The notes beneath the pieces are model-generated. The model was not told the origin of the DNA. It saw only the letters and a program-made list of their open reading frames with translations, and did no database searches. The position numbers and the translations under genes are program-made. From NCBI GenBank assembly GCA_002412765.1, contig DHVR01000027.1, positions 62,525-116,418 of the forward strand: DNA of 53,894 bases, in the 5' to 3' direction. This DNA comes from Leptolinea sp. UBA5203. Its GTDB lineage: Bacteria; Chloroflexota; Anaerolineae; Anaerolineales; Anaerolineaceae. Position 1 is the first letter of the stretch. Every line of letters starts with the position of its first letter. Positions 34,697 to 43,358 of the stretch are shown here, in pieces.

Positions 34697-35290
34697 TTAG
34701 GGAAGGTTATACTGCTGTAACAAATCAGCCCCTTTTGACTTTCCATAAATATGTTCCATAAGATCAGATAACCAATATGATGAGGAACCAAATCGTAGTT
34801 TATCATATCGACAATCATCCAAAAATTCGTGAACTTGATTTTCTATCTTTGGACATTTACTTATTAAGGAATCAACAAATTCCTTTGTTCCACCAAGTAG
34901 AATAATCTCATAATCTAGGATAATTCCCCATTTGCATGAGGGTGAAAATACAATATTAGCAACCGGACCCCATAATAACTTGGAATATTGTTCCCTTTTA
35001 CTTAGTGGAACATACCAGTGATACGATTTACCTGGAAATTCATTTCCACTAACAACAGGAATGGTCATAAAAAAACCATGATCCCCTGCTTCATATGCAG
35101 TAGAAAATATACTCTCAGATATATCATTTTCCAATGTCAAACCATCATTAATAATTAATCGAGAAGAAATTGACTCATTAAATGGTTTCTTTAATGGGTC
35201 TAAATTATTAAATATTTTCTCTACTTTGGTTTGAGCTATTTGATTGAACTCATTTGTTGTGAAAATTTTAATATTATTCTCTTCCATCAT
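34697..35290 (-). CDS. Probable immunity protein of RHS tip A
   Basis: This is a 197-residue cytosolic protein with no signal peptide or membrane segment. Blocks include AYEAGDHGFFMTIPVVSG, KSYHWYVPLSKREQYS and SSYWLSDLMEHIYG. Two adjacent ATGs (35290, 35287) start it, and AGGG overlaps the TAG of tip A. I do not recognise the family. Its position and coupling are those of an immunity gene. The strong AT bias compared with chromosomal genes fits horizontal acquisition. Confidence 0.6.
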   Translation of the reverse strand: MMEENNIKIFTTNEFNQIAQTKVEKIFNNLDPLKKPFNESISSRLIINDGLTLENDISESIFSTAYEAGDHGFFMTIPVVSGNEFPGKSYHWYVPLSKREQYSKLLWGPVANIVFSPSCKWGIILDYEIILLGGTKEFVDSLISKCPKIENQVHEFLDDCRYDKLRFGSSSYWLSDLMEHIYGKSKGADLLQQYNLP

Positions 35291-35298
35291 AAACCCTG

Positions 35299-36447
35299 CT
35301 AGTTACCTAGAAATTTAATTTCTGTTTTATTTGGAAAACCTGGCAGATCAAACAAATCAATAGTTGGCGGATATGGGTATTTTGAAGATACTGGGCGAAA
35401 ACCAACTACTCCCCCTTCTACTCCACATACATCACCTAACATTCCTCCTTCAACCCTATTGTTGGTTCGCACACTGTCTGGATCTGCAATTCTAGTAAAC
35501 CATGTTTTGGCATCATCTACTGTCAATGAATTTTCCCACACTCTGTTTGTTCTTCTTTGACTTGGACTAGATAAACCACGTAATTCTTCTGCAGCCTCAA
35601 GTCCTGTAGATTGTAGTTTCGATATTGGGGCTGCACTATCCCATAGTGTTTGATTATTATATATTGTTTCAGTTCTGCCATATATATTTAATTGAGTATT
35701 TGGAGTAACATATCCTACATACGCACCATAATTGGAAGCCATGGCGATCGAAGCTATTGCCATGATTGCAGTTCTGTTTCTATTACCTGCATCTTTTCCA
35801 ATACCTTCGGCAGCACTTTCCATTGAAGCCCCGTAAGAAAATGAGTCTGCACCTTTTGGAACACCATACTTAAGGTAATTTGTATTTCCAGAAAGCATAT
35901 AGTTAGCCATAGCTTGTTCAACATAATTAGCTATTCCGGGTCCACGATCAACAATTATTTTCTCATTCTTGGAATTTGTCCGGACGGTCATGCCATTGTT
36001 GAATTCATCAAGTGCTATTTTATGCCCACTCGGATCCGTATACCGCAGTGGATTATTACCCACATAAGCAAAGCGATCATAGCTCAAGATACTGTTTGGC
36101 TGTGGAATTATCGTATCGGACTGCACAAACCGCCCCAGCGCTGGATCATAATAGCGAGCGTTATAGTAGTACAGGTTGATGTCCGCCTGCTCCAATTGAC
36201 CCGTGTAACGATAGTCGGTCCCTGTGATGCCGGAGGAATAGCGCGTTTCGCCAAAAGCACTGTAGCGCAATTCTGAGAACCAGGTACCGTCGGCTGTGGT
36301 GGTGATGGAGGCGGAACCCAGGTGATCAGACAATAGCCAGTTGAGCGTGTTCTGCGTGCCATTGACGATCGTCCGTACGGCAATGCTGATACTGCCGGCG
36401 CTATAGGTCTTGCGGATGGTGGTGGTCAAGCCGTCCACTTCCTTCAC
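35299..36447 (-). CDS. Orphan RHS tip A with unrecognised C-terminal domain
   Basis: The RHS core end runs from KEVDGLTTTIRKTYSAGS to LRYTDPSGHK, about 140 codons, and is near-identical to the sister modules. A linker related to that of tip D follows (NIYGRTETIYNNQT). The last ~90 residues (QRRTNRVWENSLTVDDAKTW ... TIDLFDLPGFPNKTEIKF) are not recognised. The frame is cut by a TAG four codons before the conserved GTG, exactly where the repeat element at 36465 begins. There is therefore no RHS shell upstream, no signal and no ribosome site. It is the first module of the array and is followed by the 197-residue immunity candidate. Confidence 0.7.
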   Translation of the reverse strand: MKEVDGLTTTIRKTYSAGSISIAVRTIVNGTQNTLNWLLSDHLGSASITTTADGTWFSELRYSAFGETRYSSGITGTDYRYTGQLEQADINLYYYNARYYDPALGRFVQSDTIIPQPNSILSYDRFAYVGNNPLRYTDPSGHKIALDEFNNGMTVRTNSKNEKIIVDRGPGIANYVEQAMANYMLSGNTNYLKYGVPKGADSFSYGASMESAAEGIGKDAGNRNRTAIMAIASIAMASNYGAYVGYVTPNTQLNIYGRTETIYNNQTLWDSAAPISKLQSTGLEAAEELRGLSSPSQRRTNRVWENSLTVDDAKTWFTRIADPDSVRTNNRVEGGMLGDVCGVEGGVVGFRPVSSKYPYPPTIDLFDLPGFPNKTEIKFLGN

Positions 36448-36464
36448 GTAGCTGCTGGACTAAC

Positions 36465-36688
36465 GTAGGTCGGGATGAGGAGCGGACAAGTTGTTGATGA
36501 AAAACCATTCTGCAGCTCCGTATCCCGACATAGCTTGCATGAGTTTACCTTTGATTTTGGGAAACACCATCCCGCCTACCTGCATATGAAGTTCCCTAAA
36601 TAAAAGGCAACTTTGTGTTGGGAATGTCGGGTTTCGGTGTAGGTGGTTTCAATACCTAGTCTGCTTACAACTCCTCAACCCGACCTAC
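36465..36688. repeat. Full-length ~225-bp double-palindrome repeat (copy 1)
   Basis: The element is bounded by GTAGGTCGGGATGAGGAG and CTCCTCAACCCGACCTAC, an 18-bp terminal inverted repeat with one mismatch. Each half is itself an imperfect hairpin (GTCGGGATGAGGAGC/GCTCCGTATCCCGAC on the left; GTCGGGTTTCGG/CTCAACCCGAC on the right). No open frame or long target-site duplication is present. A degenerate further left half lies at about 36700-36790. Confidence 0.85.
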
Positions 36689-36826
36689 AGAAATCGGCAT
36701 TTGTTGGTCGAAATTAGGAGCGGACGGGTACCATTCTCACGCTCATCGTCCCACGATTACTCGAAGGATTTACCCTTTGATTTAGAGTCACACCATTCCC
36801 ACAGTCCTCTCCCCGGCAATAGGCAT

Positions 36827-36855
36827 ACTATTCAGAATTAATCCGCAATTGTCCA
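36827..36855 (-). promoter_or_regulatory. Candidate leftward promoter, duplicated upstream of both module clusters
   Basis: Read leftward, TGGACA and AATAGT are 17 bp apart. The surrounding ~50 bp are repeated, with few changes, at 47430-47478 upstream of the minus-strand lipoprotein gene. It could transcribe the RHS array through the repeat at 36465. Confidence 0.4.
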
Positions 36856-36919
36856 GCGCATCCTTTCCCCTAATTTCTGGTAAGATAACCACAACGCAGT
36901 CTATCATTTGGGAGCCGCC

Positions 36920-39181
36920 ATGCATTGGATCCGTTCCGCACTGGGGATTGAAGAAAGCTCGAAGGAATTATTCCTATCCACCTCCAGCTATGTGATTTTT
37001 TCCACCGGCGGAGTGTATTTGTTCTTTCATTTCCTCGCCTCCCTTTTTTACCCGCAAATCTTCAGCCCGCGCTTATGGATCTGCACCCTGATCATGATTG
37101 CGACTTTCATCTGCACCCTTTACCTGCTCAAACGGGTGTATTATCTGGCGCAGATCATCTGGCTGGCCGGCATCACCGCCGTAGTGATGAGCGCGTTCAT
37201 CATCTTCGCCCGTCCGGAGATTCTTTTCCTGCTGGCAATTCTGCCGCTCATGGCCATTGTCACTCTGGGGATTGGCGGCACCCTCCTGCTGGTTTTCCTG
37301 CTGACCCTGCTGGCCTTCAGCCTGCCCGGCATTCCCGGTCTGCCGCCGCTGATCAGCGGCTATCCGCTCAGCTTGATGTTCGTTTTCCTCTTCAGCGGAA
37401 TTTTCGGATGGGGTATCTCCAACAACATGCTCTCGGCTATTGAGGCTTCCTCTTTCCATTACCATGAAGCCAGACGGCGGCTGGAAGAAACCCGCCAGCA
37501 CCGCGCAGAGATCAGCCGGATGTTAAAGGAACTCAGCCAATATAACTATCAGCTCAAGCAGATGAACCGCATGTTGGAGCAAGCCCGCATCCGTGCCGAG
37601 GAGGCCCGCGAGGACCGTGACCGCTTTGCCATGGCGGTATCCCATGAGCTGCGCTCCCCCTTGAACTTCATTTTGGGTTTCAGCGACCTGATGGTCAATG
37701 CCCCCGATACCTATGCCGATCTGGAAAATTGGCCATCCGGTCTCTATGACGACGCCCAGGAGATTTACCGCAGCAGCAAGCATTTACTGGGGCTGATTAA
37801 TGACATTCTGGACATGGGGCGCATGGACGCCAGGCGCATGCCGCTCTTCCGCGAGCGGGTCCGCCCGGAAGCTATTCTTAAAGAAATTGAGGAGCTGATC
37901 TCCACCCAGGTCGCGCAGAAAGGCTTGGTCTTTGAAATCAATCAGGATCAAGATCTGCCCTACATCTTTGTGGATCGAACCCGGCTGCGCCAAGTGCTGT
38001 TAAATGTAATCACCAACAGCCTGCGTTTCACCGTGCAGGGAAAAATCATCATCAACGCCAGATTGAAAAGCGCGGATGAATTGGAGATTGAGGTCATTGA
38101 TACCGGACCAGGCATCGCAGCCGAAGATATGGAAAAAATCTTCGATGAATTTCGTCAGGTTGGGCAGGAAAACTGGAGCCGGGAAAAAAGCACCGGTCTG
38201 GGGCTTTCTATCAGCAAGCGCTTTGTGGAACTGCACGGCGGAAGGATGCAGGTGGAAAGTGAACTGGGCATGGGCACCACCATCCGTATCACCCTGCCCT
38301 TGATGGAACCCCTGCAATCCCTGCCTGAGATGCGCGATGATCCGGAAAAAAGCGAAGCTCATCAACAACACAACAAAAAGAAAGCCCAGCAATCCAAAAT
38401 GATCCTGTGTTACACCATGGATCCGGTTCAGGCCCGCTTGGTGGGTCAATCGATTGTGGAACAGGAAGTGATTGTAGCCCAGAGCCTTTCACAGGCGGAG
38501 GAAATGATCCTCACCCACTATCCGGTGGCGATGCTGATCGATGAGGCGGTTTACGATCAAGCGGATGTACAGCAATTTTTGAAACAGATTCCCTATGATA
38601 TGCCGGTGATATCCTTTCTTTTTTCAGGTATTCCCAATCGCTCGCTCTCCTTCCCCTTTGGCGTATACCGCTACCTGGTAAAACCGGTTTCCCGAGAACG
38701 ACTGGTGGATACGTTACATTCCCTGGGCAAGGGGTTAAAAAAACTGCTGGTGGTGGATGACGACCCAACCATGGTACGCCTCTTCACCCAGGCGATTAAA
38801 TCCGCCATGCAAATCGATTCCTCCCTTGAGGAGATCACTTTTCTGCCGGCATATTCCGGCCAGGATGCGCTCAACATACTGCAAACGCAGCCAGTGGATG
38901 CCATCCTGCTGGACCTGGATCTGCCAGATATTCACGGCACGCAGGTACTGGCGGAGATTAAAAACAACGAGAAAACCCGTCAACTGCCGGTCATTATCAT
39001 CTCGGCCAGTGACTTGAGTGATGAGATACAGGGCAGCGCCAGCGCTGCCATCCAGATTCAACTGAATCGATCCATTGAGCGGGATGAATTAAGCAGTGTG
39101 CTGCAAACGGTCCTGGAGACGTTTCAACCGACCTATCAGGAACACAAAGCTGAACCTCAGTCTAAAATCCCCAGCGACTGA
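36920..39181 (+). CDS. Hybrid histidine kinase with two receiver-like domains
   Basis: This is a 753-residue membrane kinase. Five or six helices occupy about residues 18-170, then a coiled coil (about 180-230). HisKA follows, with the phospho-acceptor His242 in AVSHELRSPLNFILG. The ATPase domain has NVITNSLRF, DTGPGIAAED and STGLGLSISKR. Two receiver-like domains follow. The first (about 490-605) lacks the normal acidic pocket (MLIDEAVYDQ; ends YLVKPVSRE). The second (about 610-740) has LLVVDDDPTM and the phospho-Asp in LLDLDLPD but reads NRS where the conserved KP is expected. The ATG at 36920 behind GGGAG is preferred over a TTG at 36908. It converges on a regulator gene and overlaps its 3' end by 25 bp. 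The ligand is unknown. Confidence 0.85.
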   Translation: MHWIRSALGIEESSKELFLSTSSYVIFSTGGVYLFFHFLASLFYPQIFSPRLWICTLIMIATFICTLYLLKRVYYLAQIIWLAGITAVVMSAFIIFARPEILFLLAILPLMAIVTLGIGGTLLLVFLLTLLAFSLPGIPGLPPLISGYPLSLMFVFLFSGIFGWGISNNMLSAIEASSFHYHEARRRLEETRQHRAEISRMLKELSQYNYQLKQMNRMLEQARIRAEEAREDRDRFAMAVSHELRSPLNFILGFSDLMVNAPDTYADLENWPSGLYDDAQEIYRSSKHLLGLINDILDMGRMDARRMPLFRERVRPEAILKEIEELISTQVAQKGLVFEINQDQDLPYIFVDRTRLRQVLLNVITNSLRFTVQGKIIINARLKSADELEIEVIDTGPGIAAEDMEKIFDEFRQVGQENWSREKSTGLGLSISKRFVELHGGRMQVESELGMGTTIRITLPLMEPLQSLPEMRDDPEKSEAHQQHNKKKAQQSKMILCYTMDPVQARLVGQSIVEQEVIVAQSLSQAEEMILTHYPVAMLIDEAVYDQADVQQFLKQIPYDMPVISFLFSGIPNRSLSFPFGVYRYLVKPVSRERLVDTLHSLGKGLKKLLVVDDDPTMVRLFTQAIKSAMQIDSSLEEITFLPAYSGQDALNILQTQPVDAILLDLDLPDIHGTQVLAEIKNNEKTRQLPVIIISASDLSDEIQGSASAAIQIQLNRSIERDELSSVLQTVLETFQPTYQEHKAEPQSKIPSD

Positions 39182-40353
39182 ATCGTCTCTAGCAGCTCCC
39201 GCTGGGTAACCGGTTTGCGCAGGAATGCAGTCGCCCCGAGGGATTTTGCCAGTTCCGGCTCTCCCCAGGCCGAGCAAATAATCACCGGGATGTGCCGGGT
39301 GCTGTCATCCAGTTTGAGCGATTGGAACAATTCCCAGCCGTCCACTTTCGGCATCATGATGTCCAGTAAAATCAAGCCGGGCTGCAATTCTTTTGCTTTT
39401 TGGAGAACCTTGGTAGCTTTGCTCAACCCCACGATCTTGAAACTGGTCCGCGAAAGATAGCGGGTAAACATACGCAGAGCAGGTTCCTGATCATCCACGA
39501 TTAAAATGGTCTTTTGTTGCGGGTTTGAAAAATGAAGCTGCAGGGTAACCGTGTTGGATTCCGGTTGGTAGGTATCTTCTATTAGAATATTGAGCTCTTT
39601 GCTCCAATACGAGACGCTTTTTTCTTGCTCTTCCCCTTCAGCGCCAATCTTCAATGGATCGCCGTTGAAACTGGCCGAAGAAAGGATCAGGCAGGGTTGA
39701 TCGTTCTCCAAACGAAGTGCAAAGGTCAGGTCATGGATATGGGCTTGCAAAAGCTGGTTGACCAAATCAATCAAGATCTGACGCAGAATCACCCGGTCAC
39801 TTTCCACCTGCAAGGCCGGCGAATCAGCTTCAAACTGTACACTTATCCGCTCTTGCTGAAAGCGGCTGGAAAGCAGGGCGATCACGCCGCTCACCAGCTC
39901 CGGCAAATCGATCTCCTCGGTCTCGATGCTAAAAGCAGGGGCAGATAGTCGCTCGGCTGATGCGGTAAGTGGACCTTCAGTTGCGTTGATTGTCCGATCC
40001 CACAAAATCAAAGAAAAAGCGCGGATGGCCTTGCTCATATAGCGGCGAAGTTGTCTTTCACTGAGGGATAATTGTTTGGCAATTTCCTGGGCACTCAGGC
40101 TATCCACGTAGCGTTTGGTTAAGAGAATATAGGTGCGCCATTCCGGTGCATTGATGTTGAGAGCAGTTTCCGTTGGTTTAAAGGATTCAATCGATTCAAG
40201 GAAAATCGTGCGCAGATAATCCCCTTTATTCCCGCTATAGGTTGACGGAAGTGGAAATAATTGCGTCAGTTGGGGATGCGTCTCGAGAGCGGCAAAATCA
40301 TATAAATTGGAGAGACCGAATTTTACAATGCTTTCAAACTCTTCAAATTCCAT
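39157..40353 (-). CDS. Response-regulator-like protein: HTH, ATPase-like region, C-terminal receiver
   Basis: This is a 398-residue cytosolic protein with an unusual order. The N-terminal ~110 residues end in a helix-turn-helix (VDSLSAQEIAKQLSLSERQLRR). A middle part recalls a degenerate histidine-kinase ATPase fold (SDRVILRQILIDLVNQLL) without clear G boxes. A C-terminal receiver (about 280-395) is complete: TILIVDDQEPAL, phospho-Asp in LILLDIMMPKVDGWE, and FLRKPVTQRELL. It is likely the partner of the convergent kinase. The ATG at 40353 (MEFEEFESIV) follows AGGAAGGG; the longer frame upstream lacks conserved features. The targets are unknown; the divergent sugar operon at 40602 is the nearest candidate. 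Confidence 0.75.
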   Translation of the reverse strand: MEFEEFESIVKFGLSNLYDFAALETHPQLTQLFPLPSTYSGNKGDYLRTIFLESIESFKPTETALNINAPEWRTYILLTKRYVDSLSAQEIAKQLSLSERQLRRYMSKAIRAFSLILWDRTINATEGPLTASAERLSAPAFSIETEEIDLPELVSGVIALLSSRFQQERISVQFEADSPALQVESDRVILRQILIDLVNQLLQAHIHDLTFALRLENDQPCLILSSASFNGDPLKIGAEGEEQEKSVSYWSKELNILIEDTYQPESNTVTLQLHFSNPQQKTILIVDDQEPALRMFTRYLSRTSFKIVGLSKATKVLQKAKELQPGLILLDIMMPKVDGWELFQSLKLDDSTRHIPVIICSAWGEPELAKSLGATAFLRKPVTQRELLETIQSLGILD

Positions 40354-40601
40354 CAAGGCACCCTTCCTGGGGATTCTTTTGTCCGGCAAGCGTCCGTAAC
40401 ATGTCCGCTCATGCGTAGTTAAGCAATGACCCATTCATTATAATTTAATCTATCTCCAATCGAGAGATTTTCCCGTATTAATTTCCAAATCCATTCAAGA
40501 GATGCAGAGCGTTCCCCAAAACAGAAGAGAAGCAAGAAACAAAGTCTTAAATTCGAGCAGATCTAATCCAATCTTTACCCAAAACAGAAGGAGAAGGAAA
40601 C

Positions 40602-43112
40602 ATGTTCAGTCGAAATGCAAGTTGGAAAGCAGTCGCATTATTGATCGTTTTGTCGATCATATTGGCTGCTTGCGGCGGTCAGGCAAAACCTACCGCAGCA
40701 GTTGAAGAACCTGTTGCAAGCGGAAAACAACAGGTGGAGGTCTTTTCCTGGTGGACAGGCGGTGGTGAGGCTGCTGGTCTGGATGCCATGATCAAAGTCT
40801 TCAATGCACAATATCCTGATATTGAATTCGTGAATGCTGCCGTAGCCGGCGGCGCCGGAACCAATGCGCGTGCCGTTTTGGCCACCCGCTTGCAAGCCGG
40901 CGATGCCCCGGATAGCTGGCAGGGCCATGCCGGACAGGAATTGATCGGTACCTATGTGAAAGCCAATCAACTGGAACCGTTGAACTTCCTCTATGAACAA
41001 AACGGCTGGCTGGATGTGATGCCCGAAACCCTGATCCCCCTGATCTCCGAGAACGGCAACATCTACTCCGTGCCGGTCAACATTCACCGCGCCAATGTGC
41101 TTTGGTACAACCCCAAAGTCCTCAGCGACAACGGCGTGGAAGTCCCCGGAACCATGGATGAGTTCGTTGACGCCCTGGAAACCTTAAAGGCCGCCGGGAT
41201 TGAAACCCCCTTGGCCATGGGCGAACAGTGGACTGCCATGCACCTCTTCGAGACTGTCCTCCTCGGCAGCCTCGGCGCCGATGCCTACAATGGTCTGTGG
41301 TCCGGCGAGAAAAGCTGGGCGGATGCCGATGTGGCCGATGCCCTTGAGATGTACAAAACTGTTTTAACCTACACCAACAGTGATGCCGCTTCCTTAAGCT
41401 GGCAGGATGCCTCCCAACTGGTCGTCGAAGGCGATGCCGCTTTCAACATCATGGGTGACTGGGCTGAAGGCTACTTCAAAGAATTAGGCAAAGAACCCAA
41501 CGTTGATTTCGGCTGGGCACCTACCCCTGGTTCCGCCGGCACCTTCCAGTTCCTTTCCGACAGCTTTGTCCTGCCCGTTGGTGCTCCCAACCGCGATGCA
41601 GCCATTGCCTGGTTGACCGTGGCCGGCTCTAAAGAGGGCCAGGATGCATTCAACCCTGTCAAAGGTTCCATCCCCGCCCGCAGTGACGGCGACAAATCCC
41701 TGTATGATGTCTACCTGCAATCCGCCATGGATGACTGGGCAAAAGATATCGTGGTCGGTTCCCTCACCCACGGTGTGGTTGCCAACGATTCCTGGAAAGA
41801 CACCATCAACACCGCTTTAGGACTGTTCCTGTTGGATCAAAGTGTGGATAACTTCCAGGATGCCCTGGTCGCGGCCAATACCGGCTCCGGTATGCCCGCT
41901 GCTGAACCAATGGCCGCAAAAGTATCCGATCTGGCTGGACAGGTGGAAGTCTTCTCCTGGTGGACAGGCGGCGGTGAAGCTGCTGGTCTGGATGCCATGA
42001 TCAAAGTCTTCGGTGAAAAATATCCAAAAGTAGAATTCGTCAATGCTGCCGTGGCCGGTGGTGCTGGGACCAACGCGCGTGCCGTTTTGGCAACCCGTCT
42101 GCAGGCCGGCGATGCCCCGGATAGCTGGCAGGGCCATGCCGGACAGGAATTGATCGGTACCTATGTGGCCGCTGATCAACTCGAACCGTTGAACTTTCTT
42201 TACGAAGAAAACGGCTGGCTGGATGTCATGCCCGAGACCCTGATCCCCCTGATCTCCGACAGCGGCAACATCTACTCCGTGCCGGTGAACATTCACCGCG
42301 CCAATGTGCTTTGGTACAATCCCAAAGTCCTGGAAGCCAACGGCGTGAAAGTCCCCGGTACCATGAAAGAATTCATCGCCGCACTCGAAACCCTAAAAAC
42401 CGCCGGGATTGAAACCCCATTGGCCATGGGCGAACAGTGGACTGCCATGCACCTCTTCGAGACTGTCCTCCTCGGCAGCCTGGGTGCAGATGCCTACAAT
42501 GGCTTGTGGTCCGGCGAGAAAAGCTGGGCAGACGCCGATGTAGCTGCTGCGATTGAAAACTACAAAACCGTTTTGACCTACACCAACAGCGATGCCGCTT
42601 CCTTAAGCTGGCAGGATGCCGCCCAATTGGTCGTCGAGGGCGATGCCGCCTTCAACATCATGGGTGACTGGGCTGAAGGCTACTTCAAAGAATTAGGCAA
42701 AGAACCCAAGACCGAATTTGGCTGGGCACCTACCCCTGGTTCCGCCGGCACCTTCCAGTTCCTTTCCGACAGCTTTGTCCTGCCCATGGGCGCTCCCAAC
42801 CGCGATGCTGCCATTGCCTGGTTGACCGTAGCCGGCTCCAAAGAGGGTCAGGATGCTTTCAATCCCGTCAAAGGTTCCATCCCCGCCCGCAGTGACGGCG
42901 ACAAATCCCTGTATGATGTCTACCTGCAATCCGCCATGGATGACTGGGCAAAAGATATCGTGGTCGGTTCCCTCACCCACGGTGTGGTTGCCAACGATTC
43001 CTGGAAAGACACCATCAACACCGCTTTAGGTCTGTTCCTGTTAGACCAGAGTGTCGAGAACTTCCAGTCTGCTTTAGTTGCAGCCTGCGAAGCCTCAGGC
43101 CCGTGCAAATAG
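40602..43112 (+). CDS. Tandem-duplicated glucose/mannose-type substrate-binding lipoprotein
   Basis: This is an 836-residue lipoprotein (lipobox ILAAC, Cys near 25) made of two complete family 1 binding domains in one chain, at about residues 45-440 and 447-830. Both carry EVFSWWTGGGEAAGLDAMIK, GAGTNARAVLATRLQAGDAP and YSVPVNIHRANVLWYNPKVL, the signature of Thermus-type glucose/galactose-binding proteins. The domains differ at scattered positions (for example NAQYPDIE versus GEKYPKVE), so this is not an assembly copy. They are joined by a short Ala/Pro/Met linker. Single-domain proteins of ~420 residues are the norm. The permeases follow after 246 bp holding two hairpins, and AAGGAGAAGG is the ribosome site. 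Confidence 0.92.
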   Translation: MFSRNASWKAVALLIVLSIILAACGGQAKPTAAVEEPVASGKQQVEVFSWWTGGGEAAGLDAMIKVFNAQYPDIEFVNAAVAGGAGTNARAVLATRLQAGDAPDSWQGHAGQELIGTYVKANQLEPLNFLYEQNGWLDVMPETLIPLISENGNIYSVPVNIHRANVLWYNPKVLSDNGVEVPGTMDEFVDALETLKAAGIETPLAMGEQWTAMHLFETVLLGSLGADAYNGLWSGEKSWADADVADALEMYKTVLTYTNSDAASLSWQDASQLVVEGDAAFNIMGDWAEGYFKELGKEPNVDFGWAPTPGSAGTFQFLSDSFVLPVGAPNRDAAIAWLTVAGSKEGQDAFNPVKGSIPARSDGDKSLYDVYLQSAMDDWAKDIVVGSLTHGVVANDSWKDTINTALGLFLLDQSVDNFQDALVAANTGSGMPAAEPMAAKVSDLAGQVEVFSWWTGGGEAAGLDAMIKVFGEKYPKVEFVNAAVAGGAGTNARAVLATRLQAGDAPDSWQGHAGQELIGTYVAADQLEPLNFLYEENGWLDVMPETLIPLISDSGNIYSVPVNIHRANVLWYNPKVLEANGVKVPGTMKEFIAALETLKTAGIETPLAMGEQWTAMHLFETVLLGSLGADAYNGLWSGEKSWADADVAAAIENYKTVLTYTNSDAASLSWQDAAQLVVEGDAAFNIMGDWAEGYFKELGKEPKTEFGWAPTPGSAGTFQFLSDSFVLPMGAPNRDAAIAWLTVAGSKEGQDAFNPVKGSIPARSDGDKSLYDVYLQSAMDDWAKDIVVGSLTHGVVANDSWKDTINTALGLFLLDQSVENFQSALVAACEASGPCK

Positions 43113-43127
43113 GTACTTCGCTTGATG

Positions 43128-43156
43128 GCCTGCCGGGAACAAAATTCCCGGCAGGC
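43128..43156 (+). terminator. Attenuating hairpin after the duplicated binding protein
   Basis: A perfect 12-bp stem GCCTGCCGGGAA with 5-nt loop CAAAA lies 15 bp after the stop. No T-run follows, so it may stabilise the upstream mRNA or partly terminate. Confidence 0.7.
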
Positions 43157-43196
43157 TTACTGGATAAATTTTTGAAAACGGACTTTTGTTATAAAG

Positions 43197-43314
43197 ATTG
43201 TTGAAGAAAAACAACGTCAGACCCCAAAGGTTTAAAAATCGACTTCGCCGATAAAATTATTCTGTCCTGTCAGACTCACCGATTCTTGAAACCTTTAGGG
43301 TCTTTTTCAACAAT
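43197..43314. repeat. 118-bp imperfect inverted repeat between binding protein and permeases
   Basis: The ends ATTGTTGAAGAAA and TTTTTCAACAAT, then AGACCCCAAAGGTTT and AAACCTTTAGGGTCT, pair around a centre of about 55 bp; the left arm has ~10 extra bases. The layout is MITE-like. It lies in the transcribed spacer, 44 bp before the first permease start. Confidence 0.7.
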
Positions 43315-43358
43315 TTAATTATTTTTAGTTATTTAACTTTTGGAAGAAGGAATAAAAC

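Noticed and set aside
36465..36688. 225-bp repeat as an insertion sequence
   Set aside because: It has terminal inverted repeats but no coding capacity and no clear target-site duplication, so it is called a non-autonomous palindromic repeat.
40734..43106. Long DNA duplication as an assembly artefact
   Set aside because: The two copies differ at many positions spread over the whole length, including amino-acid changes, and the frame is open throughout. Long reads would still be worth a look.
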